Of a DNA stretch of 64,000 bases, positions 36,286-48,751 are shown one piece after another. The notes under the pieces are model-generated. The model saw only the letters and a list, made by a program, of their open reading frames with translations, ran no database searches and was not told the origin of the DNA. Every line of letters starts with the position of its first letter. Positions within the stretch are counted from its first letter, which is position 1. This DNA is from Combretum micranthum (lineage: Eukaryota > Streptophyta > Magnoliopsida > Myrtales > Combretaceae). Made by a program: the position numbers and the translations under genes. The stretch covers positions 62,001-126,000 of the forward strand of contig JAMXBD010001394.1 of NCBI GenBank assembly GCA_024138025.1, written 5' to 3'.

Positions 36286-37149
36286 GTTGAAGATGGAGGG
36301 AAATTAGATGTAATAAAATAAATTGAAAAAGAAAAATAATTGAAGGAAGAGGGATGGGGATGGCGCCGGCCATAGAGGGAGGAGAGAGGGAGAGAGGTAA
36401 TTTTTGTTATTTTGTAATAAAAAGTAATAAATATGTGAAGTATGGTTGATGTAGATGTATTGGAAATGAAAAAAGTAGGAAAATAGGTATATAGGTAGTA
36501 AGAATAGGTTGTAAGGTAAAGTAGAAATAGATGAATAGTAATAAATAGTAGTATAGGATAATTAATAGTAAACAAGACTAATAATATACTGGTAGTAAAG
36601 AAAATACGCGTATAAATGCAATATCTATTATTTTTAGTTACCAAAAAATTATGAAACTGATATTTTTGAAATCCTTGTATTATTTCGGTCCTAACGGTGT
36701 TATCCAAATATTTTTACTATTATGAACCCTAGGACATGCTTTTCGAGAGCTAATCCCGTTTGGGTCCAAAGGATACTCAAAATTTGCGAATCTGATATTT
36801 TTGTGCTTCCTTATATAATTACGAATTATTATCACTAATTATTTCAACTCAGTTTTCTAGGGCTAAAGAATACGGGAATGTCGAATCTAAATTCTAGGTT
36901 TGTACTAGTTTTTTGTTGACCTTTAGGGTTTTCGATTGACTTTTAATTTTAAAATTAAGCTTAAAATTAACCAAAATTTTAAGAGTTTACACTATTAGAG
37001 TAGAGATACCCAGAGTTGGTATGGCTAGTTATTACTTTCTTATTTTTTTGGGATTCAGTTGGTCATTCAACTCTTAATGTGTGGCAATGAAATGCATGAT
37101 GAGCGCTTATTGATCGTATCAAATTACAAAATTTATAAACCCAAATTGA

Positions 37150-38895
37150 ATTCTACGATTAAACATAGGCAAGTATACCTATCTAGAGTAGTATAGGATT
37201 AAAAACAAGTCCTGTCCATAGGGATCTAAAGAGCAAGTATTAGTAGTGCCTTTTTTATATATTTAGCCTAAGCTTAAGGTGTGATTATTAACTAAAATCA
37301 TTAATCAACTAATTAAACGAGGTTATGGACCCTAGAATTGATTTTGAGTGCTTTTTGAAAGATTAATTCTATCACAAAACCATACCTTAATTTTAATCCA
37401 CCCAAACTTTAAAATCTCATGATAATGGATTGATTAACAATCATTTAGTTCTTGAACTACAAGGATTAAAAGTTAAATCAACTACTCCCATGAGTTAATT
37501 GATTCCTAATCTTATACAAGATAGTAGAGACCTCTCCCTCACCGATGCCCTACAATATTGCATTAAAGAACAAAAGCCTTAATTAAAGATTAAATCTTTA
37601 TTGCAAAAATTTGAAGTTTTCCTACTTCTAGGTAAAATATGCAAATTCTCTATTCTTGAGTATCTATCTTATTAGATGAAACCTCTTTTTATCTAATAAG
37701 AATTAACCATGTAACAAATATGGCTATAATTTATTACAAGACAATTAAAATAATGAATAGATTCAAGAACATCAATATTATTAATCAAACATCAATTATG
37801 ACACATTGTTTGGGGTTTCACAAGACCAGTGCATGAAATATTTACTCCTCCATGGAGTTTGGTGGGTGTCGAATTGAACAAATATATATTCCTTCTGTAA
37901 AAGATTTGCATATAGCAGTGAGTAGGGTCGATCCATAGGGATTGGTAAAATTTATTTCTATGAGCAATTAGATGAAGAAAAGACGAAAGGAGGGGGGGGG
38001 GGGGGGGGGGGGGGGGGGAGGAGGTTGTGGAATCAGAAAATAAGAAGACTAATTATATCCAAAGCAAGTAAACAAAATTCAAAGATTGATTCAATATGAA
38101 GGAGTTCCTAACCAAAGGTATTATCCTAGTCCAGTTCATAGAATGGATCATTGATGCAAGAATTTTCGTTCTTTATCTTGGATAAATTGGTTATAGTTAT
38201 CAACAAGCTCTGATAACCTATTTCTCTTTACTTTTCGATAATCAAGATAGGATCTTTGATTATTTCCCTTATTGGTTAAATAACCCTAAATAAGCTCTTA
38301 AAATTTAATCTATCAATAACATGAAAAACAAGAGAGACTACTAATTCTAGCCAACAAATCATAAGATGATCTATTTAAAGTAGATTATATATCATTATAA
38401 CACAAATCAATTATCTATCTCATAATCGATCATGTTATTATGTCGCACAAATCAAAACAATAGAACAATTACGGATTCAACATTGTAATTGACAATATAT
38501 TACCTTGCTAATTGAACAAATAGGCCTTAATTTGCATCAATTAAGCAAAACAATAATATCAAAACAATCAAAATATATATAAATATCCAATTGCAAAGAA
38601 TAGAACAAATAAATCAATTAGATCTCACAATTCTTGTTGAACTAAAACATGCAACAATCCCTTGGCCAAAAAATGTTTTAGCCACTCAATTCTTTAGGGA
38701 GAGAGAAAGGGATCAGGAGAAGTTAGTCTGCCAAAGGTGAAGGAAGAACTTGCAAAGAGTCTCTAGGAGAGCCTTGGAAAGTCTATCATCATTACCATAG
38801 ACTTAATTGCCCCCTATAAATCTAAAGATTAGGTAATCGATGCGCTTATTGAACTACTTCTTCTTCTCACTGGTACATAATGCAAATTGAACATC
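37150..38895. repeat. Two diverged dispersed-repeat segments
   Basis: AAGTATACC...CCATAGGGATCT at 37170-37230 and AGCAGTGAGTAGGGTCGATCCATAGGGATTG-like sequence at 37914-37945 are related openings of a repeat type common in plant genomes. Each is followed by several hundred bases of AT-rich DNA mentioning AACCTATTTC and similar words. I cannot assign a superfamily. The second segment abuts block B and presumably displaced the upstream exons of the second gene copy. Confidence 0.35.
37992..38018 (+). repeat. Run of 27 G
   Basis: An uninterrupted G homopolymer is followed by AGGAGG and preceded by GAAAGGA. In such AT-rich DNA this is exceptional, and it would readily form G-quadruplexes. The exact length is liable to sequencing error. 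Confidence 0.8.
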
Positions 38896-39026
38896 TTAAC
38901 ACAATACTCAAATTTGTTGTCGGGACTTTACAATGCACTTGCTTGTGATTATGTTTGCAGGGAAGCATGAAGATGAAGACAAATGTGCACATGAATGCTA
39001 AATGATTTTGAAAAGTACTATGATTT
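38896..39026 (+). repeat. Duplicated block B, part 1
   Basis: This matches positions 1-130 of block A, including the splice acceptor, the terminal exon and the start of the 3' UTR. It is interrupted at 39026/39027 by LTR3-b; the block resumes at 50999 with ATTTTTACAAAT. The left limit of homology cannot be set because block A starts at the window edge. Confidence 0.8.
38961..39001 (+). pseudogene. Second copy of the candidate terminal exon
   Basis: It follows GTTTGCAG and encodes KHEDEDKCAHEC then TAA, differing from the copy at 60-100 by two conservative changes. The sequence upstream is an unrelated dispersed repeat, so no matching exons are seen, and the 3' UTR is split by a 12-kb insertion 25 bases after the stop. 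It is probably a truncated gene copy. Confidence 0.35.
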
Positions 39027-39161
39027 TGTAATATACAAGTAGATATTTCATAATAAGGGGTATTCATGAAATAAATATTTGTTTAAAAGGATATTTTTGT
39101 CTTGGAACAAATGAATTTTGACTTGAGGAAGATGTACGCGAATGATTGGACGATTTTGGAG

Positions 39162-39370
39162 TAAGCCGGCATATAAGCTGCTAGCCTATAATCCTAAGCT
39201 GCTAGCTTAAATATAATGGATGACGGCTTAAACACCAGCTTAGAGCTTTGGAGGAAAATTGTGCGAATTGAGGATATTAGCCGTATGTCGGCCTTTAAGC
39301 TGCCGGCATACAAGGATAGACTACTGGCATACCCAAGAAGGCCGTCGGCCTAAGTGGTGGCCTTGGATGT
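39162..39370 (+). repeat. GC-rich motif island of LTR3-b
   Basis: Recurrent words GCCGGCATA, AAGCTGCTAGCC, AAGCTGCCGGCATAC and GGCCGTCGGCC occur, several of them self-complementary. No frame or family is recognised. Confidence 0.5.
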
Positions 39371-40084
39371 TATTTTGAGACCCGAGAGTTTTAAGCCACC
39401 AACTTTGTTTTTCTTTCATTCAGCCTATATCCCTTTTAGTTATAACTCTATTAATACGTCCTATTATTAGTTTTAACCCTCATATTGTAATCCCCCAAAT
39501 TTTACATAATCTAATTGTATCCCCCTAATTTCTCATAATCTAGTTTTAAATACTAAAAAAAAATACAATATAAATTTTTAAAGAATGGTTAAAACGAGTA
39601 ACAGAAATCACTTCAAATTTTTCGCGATTTAAATTTTTAAGTATGAACAAACTAGAATAAAGAATCTTTATCACTAAGACTATAAAAGTTCATAATAAAG
39701 AATAAAGAAAACTATTCAATAGTTACGAACTTAAGTTTTAAAGTAAAATAAATAATATATATTAAACTATTCCAGTTAAATAATTCTGAGTCTATACAAA
39801 CTAAAAGTCTGATATAATCCAGTAGTTTATAATTAGTAAAAAGAATTGAGTAACAAATATAAAATTAAAATTAAATTTCTAATCTAATAAAAAGACTAGA
39901 ATAAATTTATAAATAGAAATGATTTCATATGTAATTTCAAATCTTAAAGAATTATAATAAAGTCAAATTGAGGGCAATATAATTATTAATTTATCAAAAT
40001 AGCATCAAACGAAACTTTTAAACAAATAAAATATAATTTATGATAACAGGTATAAAAACAGAGAAGTAAAAGTATTAACTAAAG

Positions 40085-40985
40085 ATTCTATGTATGCTAC
40101 CGTATTTAGAATATTTAATATCATTAATATGTAAATTTTTATCCAAAAATATTATCAAATTAGTTTTATCATACGTGTCATTTAGATCCACAAAATTAAT
40201 TTTTTTCACCAATTTATATTTTCCCCTACTCCTTACATATTTATTGGTTATAAATTTATCATTTTTTTTATTTTCATATTTCTATATATCCAAACTCACT
40301 TGCATTTTTCCTATTTTACTTTGTTACGTATTTACGTATGAATTCACTTTCAAACTTGAACTTCCTCTGGACGCGGTTAAGATCTAAGAAAAAGCGAAAA
40401 TTCAAACACATATATAGATATCTTTAATAGAAATTCTATGTATGCCATAGTATTCATAATATTTAATAAGGAGAATATGGAAATTTTCATCTAAAAATAT
40501 TACCGAATCAGTATTTAACATACGTATTACTTAAACGTAAAATTAATTTTTTTTTATAAATTTATATTTTTCTCACTCCTTACATATTTATTGGTCATAA
40601 ATTTATCATCTTCTTTTTATTTTTATATTCTTATACATCCTAACTAACTTGCATTTTTTTTCCTTTGTTTTGGTTTTGTCTTACGTATCAATTTGCTTTC
40701 AAATTGGAATTCTCCCCTGGACGACGCGGTTAAGTTCCAACAAAAAGCAAAAATTCAAACAATATATATAAATCTTTAATAGAAATTCTATGTATACTAT
40801 AGTGTTTAGAATATTTAATAACGTGAATATGAACTTCTCATCTAAAAATATTACTAAATCAGTATTTAATATACGTATCACTTAAACCCGCAAAATTGAT
40901 TTTTTTCACAAATTTATGTTTTATTCCCTCCTTATACGGTTATAAATTCATTATCTTATCTTTATTTTTTATTTATATATATCCT
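40085..40985 (+). repeat. Tandem triplication within LTR2
   Basis: Units begin ATTCTATGTAT at 40085, 40433 and 40784 (periods 348 and 351 bases); the third is partial. Each repeats the same order: AGAATATTTAATA, ACATACGTRTCAYTTA-like sequence, CTCCTTACATATTTATTGG, then GGACG.CGGTTAAG in the first two. The other LTRs lack this array, so it arose within LTR2. The open frame at 40094-40387 belongs to it and is not conserved between units. Confidence 0.8.
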
Positions 40986-41634
40986 AAACCTAAAATAATT
41001 ATCAACTAACTATATATATATATATATATACACAATACAACTTGCAGGAGACGTTTTTGTTTCATTTTAAGGGCTGTGATCTTCTCAAAGTTGATGAGCC
41101 GAAACTTCTACAATTATTTGCACCAAAGTCAATATAAATCTAATCCTAAGCCAATATAAACATGCCAAATCACCCACCAATTAATGACAATAAAACAAGC
41201 TGATCAAACAGCAACCAATTCGTTCAAATTTGAGGGAGAAATGCGGTCGGAAATTTCACTTCGTTATATATATATATATACACAAACGAACTCGGACGGC
41301 TAAGCAAATGAACTCCAAACTCTCTTAAATTTTCCAGAACTCATCTACATCTCATTAGGAGTAGAACCAACCCAAGAACCGATTTTTTAAACTCATATCC
41401 ACCCCGTTCGAAAATTCGAACAAAAACTGGGAAAAACGTTCAAAAACGAGCTTGAGGTAAGTGATTCTCATTCCGCGAGTTTTGATGTTTTTAGTTGTTA
41501 TATGTATATAAATATCATATATAAATGCTTAGGAATGAATTAGAATGAATTTATGTGTGTAAAACAATGGAAGAACGGATCAAAACCAAGGTTGAAGACG
41601 ATGAACAGTGCTTCCCGATGAGCACAGGCTGAGT

Positions 41635-41785
41635 GTACGGGCGTACACCCCTCAACCAGCAACGTTGTACGGGCGTACTAACCCGTATACCCCTCAGCCA
41701 TCAACGTTGTACGGGCGTACTCAACCCGTGAACCCTCGGCTAGCCACGGTGTACGGGCGTACTCGACCCCGTGTACCCCTCGGCC
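41635..41785 (+). repeat. Tandem GTACGGGCGTAC array in LTR2
   Basis: GTACGGGCGTAC occurs at 41635, 41667, 41709 and 41751 (spacing 32, 42, 42), separated by AACCCGTGTACCCCTCGGCC-like spacers. The 42-bp period is clear. The 12-mer is a near-perfect palindrome around a GTAC core. The single related site in the 4.05-kb LTR lies at 10580-10606. Confidence 0.85.
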
Positions 41786-44700
41786 AAAGAAAAACGAAGC
41801 TAAATATAAATAATTATATAATAAATAATAAATTAAATAATTTTGTTTATTATTTTTCCTGCATTTAATTATTTTCTGGAATAGTAATAGTAATATTATA
41901 ATACAATAATATTAAACCCGAAATTTATTTATTATTTATTTAAATGTAAAAATAAAATTATTTTTCTGACTTTATTAAATATAGGATATTTAAATATTTA
42001 ATCTATTATTATTAATCTAAAAAGAATTTTCTTTAGAAATATAAATTACTTTGTTAAAGTAATTTCCGCATAATAGATTTCTAATTATTAATATCCTTAA
42101 TATTATTAAAAGAATTTTTAGAATTTCAAAAATATTATTGAAATAATAATGAACATGGATATAAGACAAAATTACTTTAGTAATAATATTAATTAAAATA
42201 TAAGACAATTAGTATAATTCTTAATGTGATGGAATATAATCTATTTTCGGAAATTTATTATTATTACTATTATTATAATTGTTATTATATTATTGTTATC
42301 ATTATTGTTATTAGTATTATTGATTTTGTTACTAAAACTATTAAATTGTTTTTGTAATTAAAATTGTTTTTACTATTAGTAGTAATATTAAAACTAATAT
42401 AATCACCATTATCTTTGATTACTAGTATTACTACTATTTTATGAGTATCACTACTACTAAGATTAGTATATTATATAAATAAAATATATGATTTTTGGTA
42501 ACTAATTAAAATAGATTTAGTAATTGAATTAAGCAATTAGTTTCCAATTAACTCAGCTTGGATTACTATGGTAAATAAGACATAAAAAAGGAGTACGTAA
42601 TTTCTAAAATATGTCTAATATTAGAATTAATGTAAATAATAGTATAAGTTATACCAAAACTAATCGGTGAATATGATATTTAAATATCTTATCTTCGGAA
42701 CTAATAGGAGAATAGATTAGTAAAATAATAAATATCTGTTGTTTCATTCCATAGGAATATAAATCGGTTCTCGGACTACCAGTAGATTATTACAGCGATA
42801 TAGTGAGGACCACAGGTGAGGGACTTTGACCTTATCATATTGTTTGTGCTTGTAGTTAGTTGCATGGATAATAACATATCAAACTGAATTGCATGGGTTT
42901 GGGTAAATCGCATGCTGCTTGGTGTATGTATGATTGCCAAAACATCTTATTATAATTAACAATTCATTGTATGATGACAATTGTATGGAGCATGTTGATG
43001 TTTGTCTGTAATTGTATTATCGTCCTGAACCTGATTAAAAACTATTGGTACCATAAAATGAAATGGGCATGCATCGCATATATTGCATATTTGCATTTAA
43101 AAGCGTAGTAGTCTATTACGTGTTGGCCATCCGGGACTTTGATAATGCTTGGTTGACCTAGGCTAAAGGCTATTAGATCAACGCAAGGTTACCTTTGATT
43201 CTATTGGTACCATAAGAACTAAGTGGTAAATGAAGGACGCCGCTTATGGTATTGTTTGGATGACTAATGCTTAGGGAGTTGCTAAAGGTATGTACATGGG
43301 ATGGTTTGTTAAGATATCATATTAAAAGTGATAACCCTAATACGAGAAATCGTAGATTCCCATGTATGCTTGGCTTCTTCTGGATAGACTATGTACTACT
43401 GGTTCCTTCAACCCTGATGAGAGGGGTAAATCTCCATCCTGCTTTGGACTCCGGATTCTAGGCTTGTAATTGTTCATATGCTTGATTGTGGCATTACATA
43501 TGTTTGCTAAGTAAACTTGATTTCCATTGTTTGATATGTGGTCTGGTCAGGTCATCTCACTGAGCGTGTGGTTTTGCTCACCTCCAACAGTCTTTGTGCA
43601 GGTATAACGTTAGCTGGGATTGGGTTAAGCATGAGTGAAGAGTGCTACATCAAAGACCTTGCTGAAGATAGTTTCATAGATTATATTGGTCTCAAAGAAC
43701 AAATTAGATAAATGGTATAATTGATTACAATCTTGTATTTTATAGTTTGATCTCAATTTCACTATTTGGTAGGGGATGCCGATTCTCTGCGGTTCTGGCA
43801 AACTAAGGAAAATCGGAATCCTTAGTATTTGTATAATATTGGTATGACTACATTACATGTAACAATTATAAGATAGAGTCTTGTAATATCTGACTTGCAA
43901 GACGGTTCTCATATTACGGGTGCACACGTGGTATGACTACAAGATGATACTACTAGGCCGTATTTTGGGGCGTGACACTAATTATAACAAATACTAAAAA
44001 TGTAATATTTGATTATATAAAATATTTGGAACAAGTAGTAAAAATCACCAAATTTTTCTTGATTTAAAAATGTTACAGTGTAAATGAATTTGATTATAAT
44101 CAGAAAGATTAAAATCGTTACCAATAAAAAATTTTGAAAATACAAACTGTCACTTCTATGATCTCAAATAAATTATAAAAACGACAATAAACCAATCGTT
44201 AATATAAATTCTTGAATCCTTTTTCCTTAAGTTCTATACTTAGAAAACAAATCCTAGACTTGTTAATAATGAAATAATAGTATTTAAACTATTTCTAATA
44301 TGTTGACAATACGAAGTAGCCTAGATAGAATATGTTTTTATTAACAAATTAGTAGGAATAACTCCTATATAATAGAATATAATGTTTGGTAAAATGAATC
44401 AATATCTAAGAATCTAAATCTTAAATAAATATTTAAATTACACTAATATTCTAATTAAAAGATTTAGAGATTTTAGAAATTAAAATCCTGAGTTACCAAT
44501 GTAATTTTTAAACTGAGAAATGAACAAATTAGAAATGTGAAACTAATACTAAATGTATGATTCAACAAAATCTTAGAATAGATCTATGAATTATAATAAA
44601 TTCATTCATAATTTGAAAATCCCGAATAAAAATTACTTTGACTTTAATAGATACCAAAAACGAGATTTTGTATCTTGAATTGATAATTCAAGATATAATT

Positions 44701-46593
44701 AGAAGTAGCTCTAAATTCCAAAACCGATAAGATACAGTTTATTAATAGAGCTTATCGGTATAAAACAATAACTTAAAAAGAAAATACTAAGATTTTAAAT
44801 ACAAGTAGACACTAATACTGAACAATAATTATCAATTTAGATCTAAAAAGAAAGTTTCAAACCCGCTGTTATAATTGTTAGGAAATTTTAAATTTATTAG
44901 AATTTGGTTCCTGACTTAATTCATCGAGCTTGAAAATTTAAGTTAAGTATACTAAAAATAATTAATCATGTGAAGTTTTAACTAAAAATTTGAAAATATA
45001 AATAATCTAGAGTTTTGTAGATATACGTTTATAATTTAATATTAGCAAAAATATTTAGTTAATAACTAATAGATAATTAATAAGCAAATTAGTAAAAAAA
45101 ATGAAAATGAAACTGAACGCTTAAATCAATTCATGGATGATAATGCAGGACCGCTGCAGCTTTACGTCCACGCGTAGAAAATTACGATGGCAGCAATTGT
45201 CCCACGCGCTGCAGTTTAAATCCAACGCACAGAACAACCCTCCACGTACAACATGTGAAGATTATAGAAGACAATCCATGCACAAGAAAATTCCATGCAC
45301 AGAAGTCTTCAAGCTGGAAACAGAAGACGGGCAGCAAATGTTTTCATCGGCGGCAGAATTCATGTGAAACAAAGAAGTTGGCTATTGCAGAATTTCTCCA
45401 CTCGTAGACAAGGTTTCACTACCAAACAACAGAGGAGAATCGCTGAATTTTTTTTCAACGCACATGATAGCCTCCCACGTACAGCTGCAGAGCCACACAC
45501 AAAATAGAGGAGAGTGCCTAAAATTCAACTCACGGAATAGAGGGGGAAAATGTCGGATACATTCCACGGTGATTTTTGTCCAGCAAATGTGTGTAATTCA
45601 AACACATATATTCAACTCGAAAATGACATTTTAACCAATCTACAAACCACACATAAGATCAATATTAAATGCACAACAAACTCAGCTCAATTTAACTTGT
45701 ATTTAAGCTACAAAATGGCTTAACTTTTCAAGGAAAATTGCAGCATTACTCACAAAAATTCCAGCTCTGTTTTGGAAAATTCAAAGACTTAGTTGAGTTG
45801 AAATTTTTGACTAAATAAGCACCAATTAAAAGCCCCTAAATGTACACTACAAAACCATTTATTAGCTAGAAAACAACAAGGAAAGTCTAACCATAAAACC
45901 ATACAAACCAGTTGGAAAACATCAACACAAAAACTATACAGAAAATTGAAAATGGCCCCTGTTTCATACGAATTTAGCCCGATTTTGATCTAATTTTCTT
46001 GTAACTTAAGCTATTTTACACACATAAATAACTTAATTAACTACCAAAAAAACACAATTAATGCCCTTAGAAATTAGCTACAAATTTCATACAAATTCAA
46101 ACCAAAATCGTTCTCAAATTCGCATCAAATTTCAGCCGAGATACATCAAAGAACCTTATGTTTTTCAAGCTTAAAACACTCTCTTTAGTCTCCTAACCTT
46201 AGCCTAACATTAGTACATATATATATCCTTAAGTTACACACTAACTTAGCTCAAAATCTCCCCAAACACAATCCAAAATTCCTCTCAAACAGCACTACGA
46301 ATTTATCAAACTCCTTGTGCATGCTCACTTAATCAACCTTGTTTTTCAACACTTCACAAATAAAAGTGTATCCCCTTGTTTAGACCCTATAGCACTATCC
46401 AAGCATCAATACTCATCAAACAATCAAAACCCCGCTTTAGCTCCAAACACATCAAAACCAAATTAAATAGCCTTGTTTTATATAAACCCAAGTTGGAATC
46501 TAGATCAAAGGAAGAAAATCAAATAAGATATATATGTTAGTTTAGCTAGATTAGCTTTTCCGTAGTTACTCACTTTCTAACCTTTCTCTTTAG

Positions 46594-46647
46594 ATCATTA
46601 ATTTCATCAAGAATGAAGAGCAAAGTTTGTTCTATCATCCAATCAAG
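46594..46647 (+). other. Mini-exon-like unit in LTR1-B
   Basis: Acceptor CTCTTTAG ends at 46593; a 54-nt piece follows and ends AATCAAG|GTAAGAATTAC. The sequence includes ATGAAGAGC, as in LTR1-D. The upstream donor found in the other two copies is mutated here (AATAAGATAT near 46527). Confidence 0.4.
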
Positions 46648-48583
46648 GTAAGAATTACATTAAGTTCAAATATTCGTTATGTTGTTTTATAGGATTTATC
46701 TTACAAAATTTATCAAGATCAGTCTAATAGTATATTTATCTTATCTAGACTATTTAGGATATACACATGAACTTGAAGATTTTTAAATGTGAAATTCAAG
46801 TCTTAAAAAGGAAAAAAAAACCAAAACCACACTTCAATTACAACAAACTAAGTTGAACTTTAGATTACTCATGTGTATCTCTAGGAAGATTGAACAAACG
46901 TATTGATGTGTTTATTATAAGCCAAAAATGACCTGACCAATGGAAAGAACACAAAAAATCCTATGAAATCGACTATTTATTTGTTAAAAACGAATAAGAA
47001 ACGAATTAGATATTGCAAAAACAAAATTTAGATTTCGACTGCCAGTATATACGAACAAACAGGTTGTTCTTGTCTTTTTGTCCCCTTAATGACTTTGTTT
47101 GATAAAACTAAGACCATTACTGGATCGTACTTGGAAAATACTATGAAAACGACTATTTATTCGTCAAAAACAGATTAGAAATGAGTTAGATATGATCAAA
47201 ATAAGTTTTGACTACAATTGTTAGGATTCACTTGAAAGCTATGCATGAATTTCATAATTTAAAAATTGTACAAATCTCTTTTCTTGAAAATAATTCCACT
47301 ATTACAGAGTACTCTTCGAGTACTACCAAATCGACTATTTATAACAATGAAATCGGATCTAAAACGAATGAGAAATCACAAATAAAAATTCACTAAATTT
47401 TCACTTTTAAACCAATATTAATGTTACTGTTATTTCTATTAATATAGTTATTATTATTACTACTTTTTATAGTATTCCGTATTATTAATATTTCATATTA
47501 GTTACCAATACTGTTATTTTACGTTAAAGTCATTACATTTATACTATCATCAATTCTATTTTTGTCACTAATAATATTATTTACTAGCTATCTGAAAATT
47601 GTTGTTAATATTATACTTGTATTTAATACTAATACTGATATTGATTTTTCAATACTAATATTACTGATAATATTATAGTATTACACTTAGCTTGTTTTAC
47701 AACAAATATAAAACTGAAGTATAATAGAAATTTGATATATCTACATACGATTTTTATAACTTTTGAAAGGTATAGATACTAGATAATACCCTTAAATAAA
47801 TAAAATACCAATTTGAGAGACAGATAAGGTTGACGGGCAAAGAACTAATAAATAAAAATCTTCTACTAAAAACAGTAGAACTTAAGAAAAGACAAACCCC
47901 TTAAATAAAAATATAGATAGCAGTTAAAACCGAGAGAAACAAAATAAAAGAAAATAACAGATAAATATTCTTTGCTATAGAAATTAAAACCTTAATAAAA
48001 ACTGTATCAAATACCGATACAGAATAATTGGACACCCATGAGGATTCAATTAAATTATTTAACGATATAATAATTAATATGATGGTCTTAGTCTAATATC
48101 TGACAATAGAGATCAATACCTTTAAATTATAGGAAGACTTCTTTTATAGAAATAATCCAATAATAAATCTCTGTTATTTCTTTTCATGGGAAAATAGATC
48201 AATTCTTGGACTTCCAGTAGCTTATACAACAAATTAGCGAGGACCACAAGTGAGGGAATTCTGATGATTTACTATTTGCTTGTGATTGTTGCTGTTTGCT
48301 GTCATGTTGATTGTATTGCTTGTATGGAATGACTGATTGATGTGAGTGTTATCATCTACATGATCACCTGAATAAATGGATAAAGATAATAATTCGACTA
48401 AACTAATTGGATATACTCTGCATGTGCTTGATCCCCTTGTAGGAAATGTCCTGAATTTGAAATCAAAAGTATTTTGAAATGTATTTTTAAAGAAATGTAT
48501 TTTTATATCCTTTGAAAAGGAAGAATTTATGCTAAAAGAGTTTATGAGATGAGCATAGGACATTTCTGAGTACTGTTGTGACA

Positions 48584-48751
48584 ATGGATGTTGCCTGAGT
48601 CGGGATTTACTGGTCACGTGGCGATAGATGTTATCTGAATTGGGGTCTATCCGTCGGATTCACCGTTAATAGGTGATGGTTCGTATTGGCAGTAGATGTT
48701 ACCTGAGTTGGGGTCTACTTGCCTGATTCACCATAGATTGGTGATGGTTAG
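48584..48751 (+). repeat. 68-bp tandem repeat in LTR1-B
   Basis: ATAGATGTT...TTGGGGTCTA...GATTCACC...GGTGATGGTT occurs at about 48624 and again at 48692, with a shortened unit from 48584. Each full unit holds a small CACC/GGTG hairpin. It lies in the part of LTR1-B that is replaced relative to LTR1-A. Confidence 0.75.

Larger units (their letters stand above)
34487..36790 (-). mobile_element. LTR5-b, reverse-oriented LTR-like copy
   Basis: This is an inverted homologue of LTR5-a; the match runs from about 34500 (pairing with about 26770) to 35750 (pairing with about 25690). Beyond that it contains a well-formed reverse-strand promoter: TATAAATA (36278-36285), then a CT-rich leader of about 220 bases ending TTTAG|GTAAAACT near 36060-36070. 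The 3' part of the LTR is missing at the copia junction. The end near 36790 is approximate. Confidence 0.5.
39516..43977 (+). mobile_element. LTR2, solo LTR nested in LTR1-B
   Basis: TGTATCCCCCTAATTTC begins and TGGGGCGTGACA ends a 4,462-bp LTR, flanked by CTAAT (39511-39515 and 43978-43982). Removing it and one CTAAT restores the LTR1 sequence seen in LTR1-A. It contains a triplicated segment of about 350 bp (40085-40985), a TATA-rich stretch (41264-41281), a donor GAG|GTAAGT-like site (41456/41457), the GTACGGGCGTAC array (41635-41785) and a 3' module shared with LTR1 and the 4.05-kb LTR. Confidence 0.9.

Noticed and set aside
36105..36707. Longest open frame in the window (200 codons, reverse), Ser/Thr/Leu-rich
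   Set aside because: It is the pyrimidine-rich leader and flank of the LTR5-b promoter; it has no domain, and its composition explains the lack of stops.
40094..40387. 97-codon hydrophobic frame resembling a membrane protein
   Set aside because: It comes from the T-rich triplicated segment of LTR2 and is broken in the other two units.
41635..41785. CRISPR-like regular repeats
   Set aside because: The setting is a plant LTR; the spacers are themselves repeats of each other and there are no cas genes.
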